A DNA stretch of 64,000 nucleotides from an uncultured Clostridia bacterium (GTDB taxonomy: Bacteria > Bacillota > Clostridia > Monoglobales > Monoglobaceae): positions 1 through 64,000 of the forward strand of contig CAJTWN010000002.1 of NCBI GenBank assembly GCA_910580105.1. Reading direction: 5' to 3'. The notes under the pieces are model-generated. The model was not told the origin of the DNA. It saw only the letters and a program-made list of their open reading frames with translations, and ran no database searches. Of this stretch, positions 1 through 8,160 are shown piece by piece. The translations under genes and the position numbers were made by a program. Position 1 is the stretch's first letter. Each line of letters begins with the position of its first letter.

Positions 1-486
1 ACTTTTTTTTCACTTCTTTTCCCTCCTGTTTTTTCCTTTTTTCTTTTGTATATTTATCTATATAAAAAAGTGCTGAAAACGCAGCATTTACTTTCTCCTG
101 ATGTCGTACAAGAAGACTGTTATTTATGCTTTGATTTCAACACTTATAAAATTCAATATTAAATTTTACATTTGAACAAACAAATTTATATTTTCAACAT
201 TATTTAAACATATTTTACCTCTTTTGTCAACCCCATTATATTGCTGCGTATTTTATGTCAATAGCATTGTATCGTATTTTTTTCTTTTTTACATGATTCG
301 TACTATGGATAAATATTCAATTTGGGTTATCATTCAAAAAACATACAAAAAGTCCGGCTAAGCCCGGACTTTTCCTCACTTCAAAAAAGATACTGCTAAG
401 ACATTCATACAAAGACTGTTCTAAATCATCCATCACACAAAATGTTAAACGAAACTTAGCAAAAACAAACAGAGTGGTGTATTTAA
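1..486. other. Intergenic region, AT-rich
   Basis: No convincing gene in this 486-bp stretch at the window edge. It is AT-rich and contains a small GCTG/CAGC hairpin near 71-91 and a clear terminator hairpin at 347-374, listed separately. Confidence 0.6.
347..374 (-). terminator. Terminator of the nucleotidyltransferase gene
   Basis: Perfect inverted repeat AAAAGTCCGG / CCGGACTTTT with a 6-base loop, ending in a run of T on either strand. It lies downstream of the minus-strand gene at 487-1287 and could also stop transcription entering from the left. Confidence 0.7.
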
Positions 487-1287
487 TTACTCTGAAGCAT
501 GGTATTTAACTTTCATCTGTATACTTTCTGAATTTTTGCATTCAGATTTTTCTATCATATTAAACATCCACTCTACAAGCGGACGTATTCGTTTCAAAAA
601 CTCATCATGAGTTATACCGGCACGCTCCGGAGCCTTCAGGATTTCACTCGTCATATCTAATTCTTCTCTAAATTCCTCAGCATATTTATATAATTTGTTT
701 AATACCTCCTCTTTTTCAAATGATGCAAATTCATTTCGGGACATCAAAAAGTATGCACCTTCAACGATAACAAAGTATCTTGCATACTTTCTTGAAGCAT
801 AGTATGTATCTGTTGGGATTTCTCCTGTGCACATAGGCCGCTTTTTATTCAATGCCTGATCAAAACATTGCCGGGCAAAAGCCAACCTTCCTTTTGCCAT
901 TTCAGCATTCGGCTCGAATTTTTCGTACCCGCTTTTATCCAATTCCTGTCCTATATCGTTTCCAAAATAAAGTGCAGAATTATACTTTAATACAAATCTC
1001 GCAAATTTATCTTTGACCAAATCTATCACAGAATGTACAGAAAGATGAATCTCTTTTGCAACAGAATGTTTTCGCTGTAATTCTTTTTCCATCTGTTCTA
1101 TACAATGCTTATCATCGTTCCCTAATTCCTCTGAAATAACAATATAAGTATCTAAATCGGACACATAAGGAATTGCATCCCCCATCGCAATACTCCCATG
1201 CAAGTATAAAGCAAGCAATTTTTCGCCAAAATAATTTTTACAAGCTGTTGCTGCATCTTCAACTAAAGGTTTAAATTCTTCTTGCAT
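487..1287 (-). CDS. Nucleotidyltransferase-domain protein (aminoglycoside adenylyltransferase-like)
   Basis: 266-aa soluble protein. Residues about 29-47 carry the polymerase-beta-type nucleotidyltransferase signature: a GS followed by a SDLD metal-binding pair (LHGSIAMGDAIPYVSDLD). The rest is helical and fits the C-terminal domain of AadA-like and DUF4111-type enzymes, which move AMP to aminoglycosides or to unknown acceptors. The start is the ATG behind AAGGAGGTG. It stands alone, with a terminator downstream. A drug substrate is not shown: the similarity is to the fold, and such stand-alone proteins are often of unknown substrate. Resistance is only a possibility. Confidence 0.75.
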   Translation of the reverse strand: MQEEFKPLVEDAATACKNYFGEKLLALYLHGSIAMGDAIPYVSDLDTYIVISEELGNDDKHCIEQMEKELQRKHSVAKEIHLSVHSVIDLVKDKFARFVLKYNSALYFGNDIGQELDKSGYEKFEPNAEMAKGRLAFARQCFDQALNKKRPMCTGEIPTDTYYASRKYARYFVIVEGAYFLMSRNEFASFEKEEVLNKLYKYAEEFREELDMTSEILKAPERAGITHDEFLKRIRPLVEWMFNMIEKSECKNSESIQMKVKYHASE

Positions 1288-1419
1288 ATGGTAATAACAC
1301 CTCCTTGTATTTTTAAATTTTCATTTGTGAATAAAATAATTATATCACATAAATTGGTGCTTTCCAATTTGACCCTCGAAGTAACACTTTTATCTTTCAA
1401 TAAAAAATGTACATTCTAT

Positions 1420-1463
1420 AAAGATTAAGTGTTTAGGATAAAAACCCTAAACACTTAATCTTT
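1420..1463 (-). terminator. Terminator after the two-component operon
   Basis: An 18-bp perfect inverted repeat (AAAGATTAAGTGTTTAGG and its complement) with an 8-base loop, just past the stop of the kinase gene at 1500. The stem is unusually long and perfect for a simple terminator. Confidence 0.75.
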
Positions 1464-1499
1464 GTCTTATGGAGAACCCTATATAGCAGCCCCTTTTTC

Positions 1500-2780
1500 T
1501 TATCCTTTTACCTGCGTTGTATACGCAAGAGGGATGCGTACAAAAAATTTTGTTCCATCCCCGGCTCCCTCAGCCCAGATTTCTGCTTTCATATGACTTA
1601 CAATGGCGCCGGCAATTGAAAGACCAAGCCCATATCCGCCATTCTTCCTATCCCGGGCATCATCACTCCGGTAAAACCGATCAAAAATTTTTTTACATTC
1701 ATCGGCCTCTAAGCTGTCACCGCTGTTGTACACCATCAACAGCGCATGACGTTCCTCCCTCCGCAATCGTATTCGGATGGTTCCGCCTTCTTCAGCATAT
1801 TTGACTGCATTATCCAGCAGAATCAAAAGGAGCTGCCTGATTTTATCTCTGGATCCGGCAACAAAGAGATCTTCCTCAATCTCCTCTTCCATCATAATCT
1901 GTTTTTCAAAAGCCACTGCCTCCTCTGCCAGGACGGTCTGCGCAACGATTTCACTCAGCAGGACAACCTCGCTGTCCAGTGTTTCTTCCGCCTCCATCCG
2001 CGCAAGATACAAAAGGTCATTGGTAAGTTTGGTCATCCGTTCTGTCTCCCCTTTAATATAACGCAGCCACTTTTCCTGCTCGGTGCTGACCGGCTGGGTA
2101 AGGAGTACATCCACATTGGCATTAATGGTGGTCAGCGGCGTCTTCAGTTCATGCGAAGCATCCGCAATGAACCGCTTTTGCTTTTCCCAGGCTTCTTCTA
2201 TCGGCCGAATCGCCCTGTTGGCAAAAAACAAACAGATAAAGAAGATAAGCAGAAGCGACAGCAAACTGACAATTCCAAAAACAATCATTAACCTTGCCAG
2301 CACACCATATTCTGCCGAAACATCCAAAAAAGCCACCCGAACTCCTTCGGTGGTAGGAATCCGCCGGAACTGCCACAGTGTATCCTCAGAACGAATTTTT
2401 CCTCCGTCCTTTTCTGATGTTCCAGCATATTGGGCCGCTTCCTGATAAACCGCATCGTCAATATCAAATACCGAATGTACTTCCAGCAAGTTTCCGTCCT
2501 GATCCAGTTCCAGAACAAAATCTACCGAAAGTTTTGGCATCTGCATCCGTTTATTTGGAACTTCCGGCGGCCAATCCGGCTTTTTATTCTCTTCAAGCCA
2601 TTCCGGCTGGTTCTTCTGAAAATCCCGCGGTTCTCTGAGTATATGCTCTAAACGCATATGAATATCCTGTTGTGTGTTGTTATAAGTAAATATATAGGTA
2701 ACTGCAAATGCACCCACAAACAGCACAGAAAGAATCACCATATTGATTGCCAGAAACCGATTGCGCAGCCGTTTAAACAT
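1500..2780 (-). CDS. Sensor histidine kinase
   Basis: 426-aa membrane sensor kinase. Two membrane helices (about 10-32 and 163-188) flank an extracytoplasmic sensor loop of about 130 residues with no recognised fold. The dimerisation domain has the phospho-accepting His at about 210 in SHELKTPL. The catalytic domain follows with an N box (LLLILLDNAVKYA) and a G box (GGYGLGLSIA). The gene overlaps the upstream response regulator by 8 bp, so the two are translationally coupled and form one signalling pair. The signal is unknown; no target operon lies directly next to it. Confidence 0.92.
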   Translation of the reverse strand: MFKRLRNRFLAINMVILSVLFVGAFAVTYIFTYNNTQQDIHMRLEHILREPRDFQKNQPEWLEENKKPDWPPEVPNKRMQMPKLSVDFVLELDQDGNLLEVHSVFDIDDAVYQEAAQYAGTSEKDGGKIRSEDTLWQFRRIPTTEGVRVAFLDVSAEYGVLARLMIVFGIVSLLSLLLIFFICLFFANRAIRPIEEAWEKQKRFIADASHELKTPLTTINANVDVLLTQPVSTEQEKWLRYIKGETERMTKLTNDLLYLARMEAEETLDSEVVLLSEIVAQTVLAEEAVAFEKQIMMEEEIEEDLFVAGSRDKIRQLLLILLDNAVKYAEEGGTIRIRLRREERHALLMVYNSGDSLEADECKKIFDRFYRSDDARDRKNGGYGLGLSIAGAIVSHMKAEIWAEGAGDGTKFFVRIPLAYTTQVKG

Positions 2781-3456
2781 ACTCTTCTGCCTCCCTCAGC
2801 ACATAGCCAACACCGCGAATGGCACGGATTTCCATCCGGGAGCGCACATGCTTTAACTTTTTCCGCAAAAAAGAGATATAGACCTCCACGTGATTTGCCT
2901 CTGCCTCAGAATCAAATCCCCATATCTTTTCAATTATGCGTTCTTTTTGAGAAACCACACTGCCATTGCGCATCAAATATTCCAAAAGCTCGGCCTCTTT
3001 CAGCGTAAGGGTAATATCTCCATTGTTTGAAAACAAAACAAGATTCGACATATCCAGCTGTAAATCACCGTAAGAAAGACCCGCAACCGATGTCTCCCCC
3101 TTCCTTCTTCCCAGCGCACGGATACGGGCAAGCAATTCTTCTGTTTGGAATGGTTTGGCCAGATAGTCATCTGCTCCGCTGTCCAGTCCCAAAACCTTAT
3201 CACCCAGCTCCCCTTTTGCACTGAGTACGATTACATGGGTTCCACAGCCCTGTTTTCTGAGTTCCTGCAAAAGAGAAATCCCATTCCGCTTGGGAAGCAT
3301 AATATCCAATATCACCACGTCATAGATACCAGCCAGTGCATAATCAAGTCCCGCTTCACCGTCGTATACAATATCCACACTATAATTCTGCGTCTTTAAT
3401 ATCTGACCGATGGCCTCGGCCAGATGCACTTCGTCTTCAACAACCAAAATCCGCAA
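2773..3456 (-). CDS. OmpR-family response regulator
   Basis: 227-aa regulator. The receiver domain has the acidic pair in VVEDE, the phosphorylated Asp at about 51 (VILDIMLPK) and a conserved Lys in LSAKGE. A winged-helix DNA-binding domain follows (VYISFLRKKLK, IRAIRGVGYVL). I place the start at the TTG at 3456, behind GGAGGCGGGG and beginning directly with RILVVEDE. An ATG at 3525 would add 23 residues that do not belong to a receiver domain. It is the partner of the kinase immediately downstream. Confidence 0.9.
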   Translation of the reverse strand: MRILVVEDEVHLAEAIGQILKTQNYSVDIVYDGEAGLDYALAGIYDVVILDIMLPKRNGISLLQELRKQGCGTHVIVLSAKGELGDKVLGLDSGADDYLAKPFQTEELLARIRALGRRKGETSVAGLSYGDLQLDMSNLVLFSNNGDITLTLKEAELLEYLMRNGSVVSQKERIIEKIWGFDSEAEANHVEVYISFLRKKLKHVRSRMEIRAIRGVGYVLREAEEYV

Positions 3457-3622
3457 TTTGACCCCGCCTCCATTTCTGTACTTAGTATAACAGAGAAAAC
3501 TTAAAATGTCCTTAATTTTTAACAATTTGTTAAGATTATATTTTTTGTCCGGTTTTTAAGGTTGATTTAAGGAAAAACAATTATTCTGAACCTGTAAAAC
3601 AGAATGGAAAAACGGTATTCTC

Positions 3623-3703
3623 CTATTCCTTATTGTTTTCTTCCGAAAACTGTGCCATAGCCATACCAAAGCAGCAGACACAGGAAAACAAAGCTCTTTT
3701 CAT
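3623..3703 (-). CDS. Possible 26-aa small protein
   Basis: A 27-codon frame starting ATG AAA AGA inside the 15-bp inverted repeat pair. The product would have a basic start, a hydrophobic Cys-rich core (about residues 4-17, three Cys, two of them adjacent) and an acidic tail. The ribosome binding site is poor (GGGTATGCA). It could be a leader peptide, a small membrane peptide, or chance; I give it low confidence. Confidence 0.2.
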   Translation of the reverse strand: MKRALFSCVCCFGMAMAQFSEENNKE

Positions 3704-3792
3704 TGCATACCCAAAAACACCCTCGTACCAATACCGTTTTTCCAACTCTTTTCATTGCTCATTAAAACACTTTGTTTTAATGGTATAAATAA

Positions 3793-3870
3793 TCGCATGC
3801 AGCGTCTTAAAATACGTGCATGTACTTACTCCTTTTTTCCGCCCCGCCAGCACAGCGGGGTGGTTTTTTT
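3793..3870 (+). ncRNA. Possible small RNA with terminator
   Basis: Plus-strand stretch with a TATAAA box at 3784-3789, a hairpin with arms CATGCA/TGCATG (3796-3822), then a GC-rich terminator hairpin CCCCGC/GCGGGG (3842-3860) followed by seven T (3864-3870). No plus-strand gene precedes this terminator, so a short transcript is a reasonable explanation. No known RNA family was recognised. Confidence 0.3.
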
Positions 3871-3919
3871 ACCCAATTTTTCCTATATGCACCGATTCTA
3901 TCATTGTTCAAAACCGCAT

Positions 3920-3944
3920 AAAAAAAAGCCCCAAAAGGGGACTC
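3920..3944 (-). terminator. rhaD terminator
   Basis: On the minus strand the hairpin AGTCCCC/GGGGCT is followed by eight T, just after the rhaD stop codon region. Confidence 0.7.
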
Positions 3945-3946
3945 TT

Positions 3947-4762
3947 TTATATATCCAAAAAATCTGTTCGGTAATCCAGATGGAAGGCCTCTGCAAGGGC
4001 AACAAAATTTTGATCTTCAATCTTTTGCAGTCTGGGAAGATGCGCAATCTTCATATAGATTTCTGCTGCCTTCTCAACTGTTTCAATCAAGCCAAAAGCT
4101 TCATCAAGATCCTTACCGGTACCAAAGATACCATGCTGCGCCCAAACAACCAAACGATATTCTTTCATCTTCTCCGCGGTAACTTCACCAATTTCAGTGG
4201 TGCCGCAAAGCATCCAGGGCAAAACCCCCACCCCGTCCGGAAAGACAACCAAACATTCGGTAATCATCTGCCACAGGGTCCTGGTGAAGGAACGATCATC
4301 CAGTTCATGCACAAAGGTCATGGCAATCAAGTTTGTCGGATGTGTGTGCATAACCACACGGTGTTCCGGGTCAATTTTCAGCCGTTCAATATGGCTCATC
4401 AGATGGCTGGGGAATTCACTGGTCGGACGGCCTCCATCCGCAAATCCCCAAATCAGGTCAATGCTCTTTCCGTCTGCTGCAATCCGGACAACGCCCAGAT
4501 TTACTTCCGGGTATTCACTGACATTTTTGAAGTATTTTCCCGTACCTGTAACAACAAAATACTTTCCGGCAAGGTAAGCGGCGTCAAAATCCAGAGGAAT
4601 GCTGCGAACCGGATGCTGAATATCCGCATACTTTGCAACTTCTTCCTCTGGCACGATATAACTGATATTGCCGCCATTTCGCTCATCCCAGCCCAAACGG
4701 TACATGTTCGCCGTCATGTCCCGTACCTCCTTGATAAAGGGGGCTTCCTGCATATCTTTCAT
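3947..4762 (-). CDS. rhaD: Rhamnulose-1-phosphate aldolase
   Basis: 271-aa class II (zinc) aldolase that splits L-rhamnulose 1-phosphate into dihydroxyacetone phosphate and L-lactaldehyde, the last step of L-rhamnose breakdown. The N-terminal WDERNGGNIS segment, the GRPTSEFPSHLMSH segment carrying the catalytic Glu, the HTH zinc ligands (VVMHTHPTN) and the third His in WAQHGIFG are all present. The length matches the family. RBS AAAGGAG precedes the ATG. The divergent DeoR regulator at 4989 is the likely controller. No rhamnose isomerase, kinase or transporter lies next to it, so the rest of the pathway must be elsewhere. Confidence 0.9.
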   Translation of the reverse strand: MKDMQEAPFIKEVRDMTANMYRLGWDERNGGNISYIVPEEEVAKYADIQHPVRSIPLDFDAAYLAGKYFVVTGTGKYFKNVSEYPEVNLGVVRIAADGKSIDLIWGFADGGRPTSEFPSHLMSHIERLKIDPEHRVVMHTHPTNLIAMTFVHELDDRSFTRTLWQMITECLVVFPDGVGVLPWMLCGTTEIGEVTAEKMKEYRLVVWAQHGIFGTGKDLDEAFGLIETVEKAAEIYMKIAHLPRLQKIEDQNFVALAEAFHLDYRTDFLDI

Positions 4763-4917
4763 TATGGTTCTCCTTTCAAAACAGGTTCTCCGGCCTGTTT
4801 TGCTGTGTGGTATGTACCTTTTTCTCTATATTGAAGAAAAAGGATTTTAAAATGTTTGTGTTGTGTTATTCAAAGTATATCGCAATTTCTTCTTTTTGTC
4901 CAGTTCTGTTTATCATC

Positions 4918-4946
4918 TTGAAAAATAAACACAAATAGTATATAAT
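4918..4946 (+). promoter_or_regulatory. Promoter of the DeoR-family gene
   Basis: TTGAAA, 17-bp spacer, TATAAT: a near-consensus housekeeping promoter about 40 bp before the start codon at 4989, in the gap shared with divergent rhaD. Confidence 0.7.
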
Positions 4947-4988
4947 ATAAGCATAAATGAACAGCTTTAAACATAACGAGGTGATTTT

Positions 4989-5753
4989 ATGTCTAATTTT
5001 GAACGGGAAGAACAGATTCTTGCTGTCCTGAAAAGAAAAAAAACAGCCAGTGTCAAAGAATTGAGCCAACAACTGTATGTCAGTGAAGCCACCATCCGCC
5101 GGGATCTTATCCGTATGGAAAACACTGGCAGTATCCGCCGCTCTCACGGAGGCGCAGTCATCAGCGACAGCCTTGGAAACGAGACAGGCTTTTATTTTCG
5201 TTCCCAATCATCACTTAAAGAAAAACGTATCATTGCAGAACTCGCCGCAGACTTTATCCGCTCCGGAACCACCCTCTTTATTGATTCCAGCACCACCAGC
5301 GGTTCAGTCATCACCCTTCTCGACCGCTATCATCACCTGAATGTCATCACCAATGGCCTGCACAATGCTATACACCTTTCCACCCACACAGATGCTGCGG
5401 TCTTTATGGCCGGCGGCACCATCAACAGCCGCTCGAACTCGGCAGTGGGCACAGACACCATTAACTATATTCATAAATACTATGCGGATATAGCGCTGAT
5501 TTCCTGCAACGGGATTGACACCGCCTTTGGCATTACCGATGCCGTCCCGGAACAATCGCAAATTAAACAGGCCATGCTGCATCATGCAACAACCAAAATC
5601 CTTCTCTGTACTTCAGAAAAATTTGGCCGTATCATGATGTGTCATACGGCCAACCTTTCAGACTTTGACTACATCATAACCGACCGGCGTCCTTCAGATG
5701 AATTTCTGAATGGAAAAACACTGAAAAATGCTGAATTTATCTTTCCGGAATGA
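4989..5753 (+). CDS. DeoR-family transcriptional regulator
   Basis: 254-aa sugar-responsive repressor. The N-terminal winged helix has the family signature (VKELSQQLYVSEATIRRDL, IRRSHGGA, about residues 19-55). The rest is the DeoR sensor domain, related to ribose-5-phosphate isomerase, that binds phosphorylated sugars (FIDSSTTSG, NGLHNA, MAGGTI, SCNGID). GAGGTG precedes the ATG. Divergent placement next to rhaD suggests it represses that gene and is released by a rhamnose-pathway intermediate; this is inferred from position only. Confidence 0.88.
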   Translation: MSNFEREEQILAVLKRKKTASVKELSQQLYVSEATIRRDLIRMENTGSIRRSHGGAVISDSLGNETGFYFRSQSSLKEKRIIAELAADFIRSGTTLFIDSSTTSGSVITLLDRYHHLNVITNGLHNAIHLSTHTDAAVFMAGGTINSRSNSAVGTDTINYIHKYYADIALISCNGIDTAFGITDAVPEQSQIKQAMLHHATTKILLCTSEKFGRIMMCHTANLSDFDYIITDRRPSDEFLNGKTLKNAEFIFPE

Positions 5754-5754
5754 C

Positions 5755-5783
5755 TTGACAAATTTTTCTTATTGAGATATAAT
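5755..5783 (+). promoter_or_regulatory. perR promoter, possible PerR box
   Basis: TTGACA (5755-5760), 17-bp spacer, TATAAT (5778-5783). The stretch GATATAATCCCATTTATAAT overlapping and following the -10 resembles a degenerate PerR box, which would mean self-repression. The promoter is strong; the box is a weaker match. Confidence 0.65.
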
Positions 5784-5815
5784 CCCATTTATAATCAGGA
5801 AGGAACAAAGGAAAG

Positions 5816-6199
5816 ATGTCCGAAACACGCAACACCCCCCAAAGAAAGATTATTCTTTCAAGTCTTATGCAGATGCACTGTCATCCCACGGCGGATCAGG
5901 TCTATGCCTATATACATGCACGACATCCCAAAATCAGCCGTGCAACCGTTTACCGCAATCTCAGCCTTTTGGCAGAGCAAAACCTCATTCAGAAGGTCCC
6001 CATCCCAAAGGGCGCCGATTGCTTTGATTTTCAACCACATCCCCACTATCATGTGCAGTGCGAACACTGCGGCAAAATATTCGATCTTTCCCTTCCCTAT
6101 TTTGAAAGGCTGGAACAACAAGTTGCTGATAAACAGGGATTTATTCTGCACAAACATCATATTTTATTTGAAGGTATCTGCCCCGACTGTCAAAAATAG
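5816..6199 (+). CDS. perR: Fur-family peroxide repressor PerR
   Basis: 127-aa metal-dependent repressor that senses hydrogen peroxide by oxidation of metal-binding His residues. It has the winged helix (TADQVYAYI, ISRATVYRNLSLL), the regulatory ligands of Bacillus PerR at equivalent places (His in CHPTADQ, Asp in CFDF, HYH, Asp in KIFDL), and two CxxC pairs for structural zinc (CEHC, CPDC). The regulatory Asp residues favour PerR over Fur or Zur. Rubrerythrin, a classic PerR target, follows at 6331. RBS AAAGGA. The gene begins 62 bp after the DeoR gene, with its own promoter. Confidence 0.85.
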   Translation: MSETRNTPQRKIILSSLMQMHCHPTADQVYAYIHARHPKISRATVYRNLSLLAEQNLIQKVPIPKGADCFDFQPHPHYHVQCEHCGKIFDLSLPYFERLEQQVADKQGFILHKHHILFEGICPDCQK

Positions 6200-6330
6200 C
6201 GTATTGTCTTAGGCAGCTTCGCATTGTTACAGGATTTTGTTACACCATTCCCGATCTGCCGAGTAAAATTTCCGGCGAAACGGAACAAAAATTAAAGGCT
6301 TCAAAAAATTTATATAAAGGAGAGATGTTC

Positions 6331-6870
6331 ATGAAAGACCTCAAAGGAACAAAAACAGAGGCAAATCTAATGGCTGCCTTTGCCGGCGAATCTCAGGCGC
6401 ATACGAAGTATAAATACTATGCTTCGAAAGCAAAAAAAGATGGCTATGTACAGATTGGCGCACTGTTTGAGGAAACTGCAAACAATGAAAAAGAACATGC
6501 AAAAATTTGGTTCAAACTGCTTCATGACGGTATGCCGGAAACAACAGAAAATCTGAAAGATGCGGCCGCCGGCGAAAACTATGAGTGGACGGACATGTAT
6601 GCCGCTTTTGCAAAGGACGCCAGAGAAGAAGGCTTTGACCACATTGCCTTTCTCTTTGAATCCGTGGCAGCAATTGAAAAAGAACACGAAGAACGGTACC
6701 GCAAACTGCTTGCCAACATTGAAGGCAACCTTGTTTTTTCCAGAGACGGCGACTGCATGTGGCAATGTTCCAACTGCGGACATATCCATATTGGAAAAAC
6801 AGCGCCTGATGTCTGCCCCGTATGCAGCCACCCAAAAGCCTATTTCGAACTTCGCGCACAAAACTACTAA
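6331..6870 (+). CDS. rbr: Rubrerythrin
   Basis: 179-aa non-haem di-iron peroxidase that reduces hydrogen peroxide in anaerobes. The ferritin-like four-helix domain carries the iron-binding Glu and ExxH motifs (FAGESQAHTKY, EETANNEKEHAKIW, ESVAAIEKEHEERY). A C-terminal rubredoxin domain has two CxxC knuckles (CSNCGHI and CPVCSHPKAYFE) for one iron. I start at the second ATG (6331): AAGGAG sits 7 bases before it but is too close to the ATG at 6325, and KDLKGTKTEANL is the normal rubrerythrin N-terminus. It follows perR and is probably under its control. Confidence 0.93.
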   Translation: MKDLKGTKTEANLMAAFAGESQAHTKYKYYASKAKKDGYVQIGALFEETANNEKEHAKIWFKLLHDGMPETTENLKDAAAGENYEWTDMYAAFAKDAREEGFDHIAFLFESVAAIEKEHEERYRKLLANIEGNLVFSRDGDCMWQCSNCGHIHIGKTAPDVCPVCSHPKAYFELRAQNY

Positions 6871-6892
6871 TTCACAAACAGCACATTACATA

Positions 6893-6919
6893 GGACAGCC
6901 GCCGGGTTGTCCTTTTTTT
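6893..6919 (+). terminator. Rubrerythrin terminator
   Basis: GGACAGCC/GGTTGTCC stem (one G-T pair), 4-base loop, followed by seven T. Confidence 0.75.
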
Positions 6920-6979
6920 CTTGCATAAACCCTTTTTCCGGTGCGTATACATTACTATACTGCCAGAGGAGATGATCTG

Positions 6980-7246
6980 ATGTACTTCGATACCATAACC
7001 ATTTTAACCTATGTGCTGGGTCTTTTTATCCTGCTGCTTCTATGCAGGCTTTTTATCCGTCCGCTCCGATGGGTACTGGGCCTTGCATGCAACGCGGTTT
7101 TGGGCGGCGCTGCAATGTTTATTCTGAATTATCTTGGGACATTTCTGCATTTTCACTTTGCCATCAACCCCTTCACCGCCCTTATTACCGGCATTCTTGG
7201 CATCCCCGGCCTGATTATGCAGTATATCCTTCAACTGATTTTGTAA
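6980..7246 (+). CDS. BofA-like pro-sigmaK processing inhibitor
   Basis: 88-aa membrane protein. Three hydrophobic segments cover most of its length, and the C-terminus carries the BofA signature (INPFTALITGILGIPGLI). In Bacillus, BofA holds the SpoIVFB protease inactive in the forespore outer membrane until sigma-K is needed. The start at 6980 follows GAGGAG; an upstream ATG at 6941 would add an unlikely polar tail. It supports a sporulating or formerly sporulating host. No other sporulation gene is adjacent. Confidence 0.7.
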   Translation: MYFDTITILTYVLGLFILLLLCRLFIRPLRWVLGLACNAVLGGAAMFILNYLGTFLHFHFAINPFTALITGILGIPGLIMQYILQLIL

Positions 7247-7260
7247 ATATATAGATAAAA

Positions 7261-7292
7261 AAATCCCTGCACCTTAAGATGCAGGGATTTTT
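7261..7292 (+). terminator. Terminator after the BofA-like gene
   Basis: AAATCCCTGCA / TGCAGGGATTT stem with an 8-base loop and flanking A and T runs. It can work in both directions and separates the converging genes at 6980-7246 and 7335-7685. Confidence 0.8.
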
Positions 7293-7334
7293 GGCCGTAT
7301 ACAGTTTTCCTCTATACTTCGTGCCGCTCTCCCT

Positions 7335-7685
7335 TCAAATCATTTCAAAAGACCCCGTATGGGGAAGCTGAAATGCCTCTAATACCAACCGACCGCCAAG
7401 CCTGAACCCCTGAATGAACCGTTCACTTTCTTCCATACATAACTGATCACAAATCAAAGACACCAATTCCCGAAAGGCTTCGACTTCATCTTTTGACAGC
7501 TTTTCTTCGAAATCGTCCATTTTATTGTCAATCTTCTTTCTCAGCAGATCATATTCGCTTCCTTCACGAAAATTCGCTTCCCAGGGGTTCAGCTTCCCAT
7601 AATACAATTCTTCCAAAATTCTCACCCCCTCACTGTTTACTGCCATTTTTCTTTTGTCTGCACTGTTTACTTTGTTTTTCATCAT
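7335..7685 (-). CDS. DUF6809-type small protein
   Basis: 116-aa cytoplasmic protein of unknown function. It shows the pattern of the DUF6809 family common in Clostridia: LEELYYGKLNPWE near the start, a charged helical middle, and ERFIQGFRLGGRLVLEAF near the end. The start at 7685 follows GGAGG by 5 bases; a second ATG directly follows. The upstream gap holds a promoter overlapped by an inverted repeat. No function can be inferred beyond a likely soluble helical fold. Confidence 0.65.
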   Translation of the reverse strand: MMKNKVNSADKRKMAVNSEGVRILEELYYGKLNPWEANFREGSEYDLLRKKIDNKMDDFEEKLSKDEVEAFRELVSLICDQLCMEESERFIQGFRLGGRLVLEAFQLPHTGSFEMI

Positions 7686-7724
7686 GATAACCTCCATTTT
7701 TATAATTTTTTTCACATAACCTTC

Positions 7725-7770
7725 TTGAAAGTTACCACAATATATAATAGATTAATATTGTGACTTTCAA
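7725..7770 (-). promoter_or_regulatory. Promoter with inverted-repeat operator
   Basis: Imperfect inverted repeat with outer arms TTGAAAG/CTTTCAA and inner arms CACAATAT/ATATTGTG. On the minus strand the outer arm supplies a TTGAAA -35 box and an AT-rich -10 follows about 17 bp later, so a repressor bound to the repeat would cover the promoter of the DUF6809 gene. Confidence 0.45.
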
Positions 7771-8107
7771 TTTTTTTATTTTAGAGGTTATATGCAGACA
7801 GCGGTGCGTCTTTCTTGTTTTGGCGCCGCTGCTGCTTTTTTATTTGCGATCTTCTTTCAGTTTTTTATTCCCCACCGAAATGTTTCATTCCGGCTCACCT
7901 GTTCGTCTCTGCAATATGACTGCAATATTTGTTTACACGCTTCATCATATTTCACCAACATGTTATTTGGCTTGGGATTGTCTGTTTCCGGACCTCTCTT
8001 TTTCCCTGTATACAGAATGACACCTCCTTTACGTCAGGTTATTTTTATTATAAATAGCGGGTTCTTTTTTGTCAAGACTTTTTTCGACAAAATTTGATAA
8101 AATATGT
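7771..8107. other. Intergenic region
   Basis: About 340 bp between the DUF6809 promoter and the prmC terminator. Plus-strand frames here are hydrophobic and Phe/Ser-rich, lack ribosome binding sites and look accidental. Nothing else was seen. Confidence 0.5.
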
Positions 8108-8147
8108 CGAAAAAAAGACTCCGCATATTTGCGAAGCCTTTTTCACT
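8108..8147 (-). terminator. prmC terminator
   Basis: On the minus strand GGCTTCGCA/TGCGGAGTC (with G-T pairs) is followed by a T run, 14 bp after the prmC stop. Confidence 0.65.
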
Positions 8148-8160
8148 TTTTTATTTTTAT

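Larger units (their letters stand above)
3526..3946. other. Intergenic region with an inverted repeat and a possible small RNA
   Basis: This 421-bp gap lies between the response regulator and rhaD. It holds a 15-bp perfect inverted repeat (3605-3619 and 3730-3744) enclosing a 26-codon minus-strand reading frame, a possible plus-strand small RNA ending at a terminator near 3870, and the rhaD terminator at 3920-3944. Confidence 0.6.

Noticed and set aside
487..1287. Aminoglycoside resistance gene
   Set aside because: Only the nucleotidyltransferase fold is recognisable; naming it aadA or ant would go beyond the sequence.
7792..8097. 101-codon plus-strand frame
   Set aside because: No ribosome binding site, Phe-rich translation, overlaps the prmC terminator; looks accidental.
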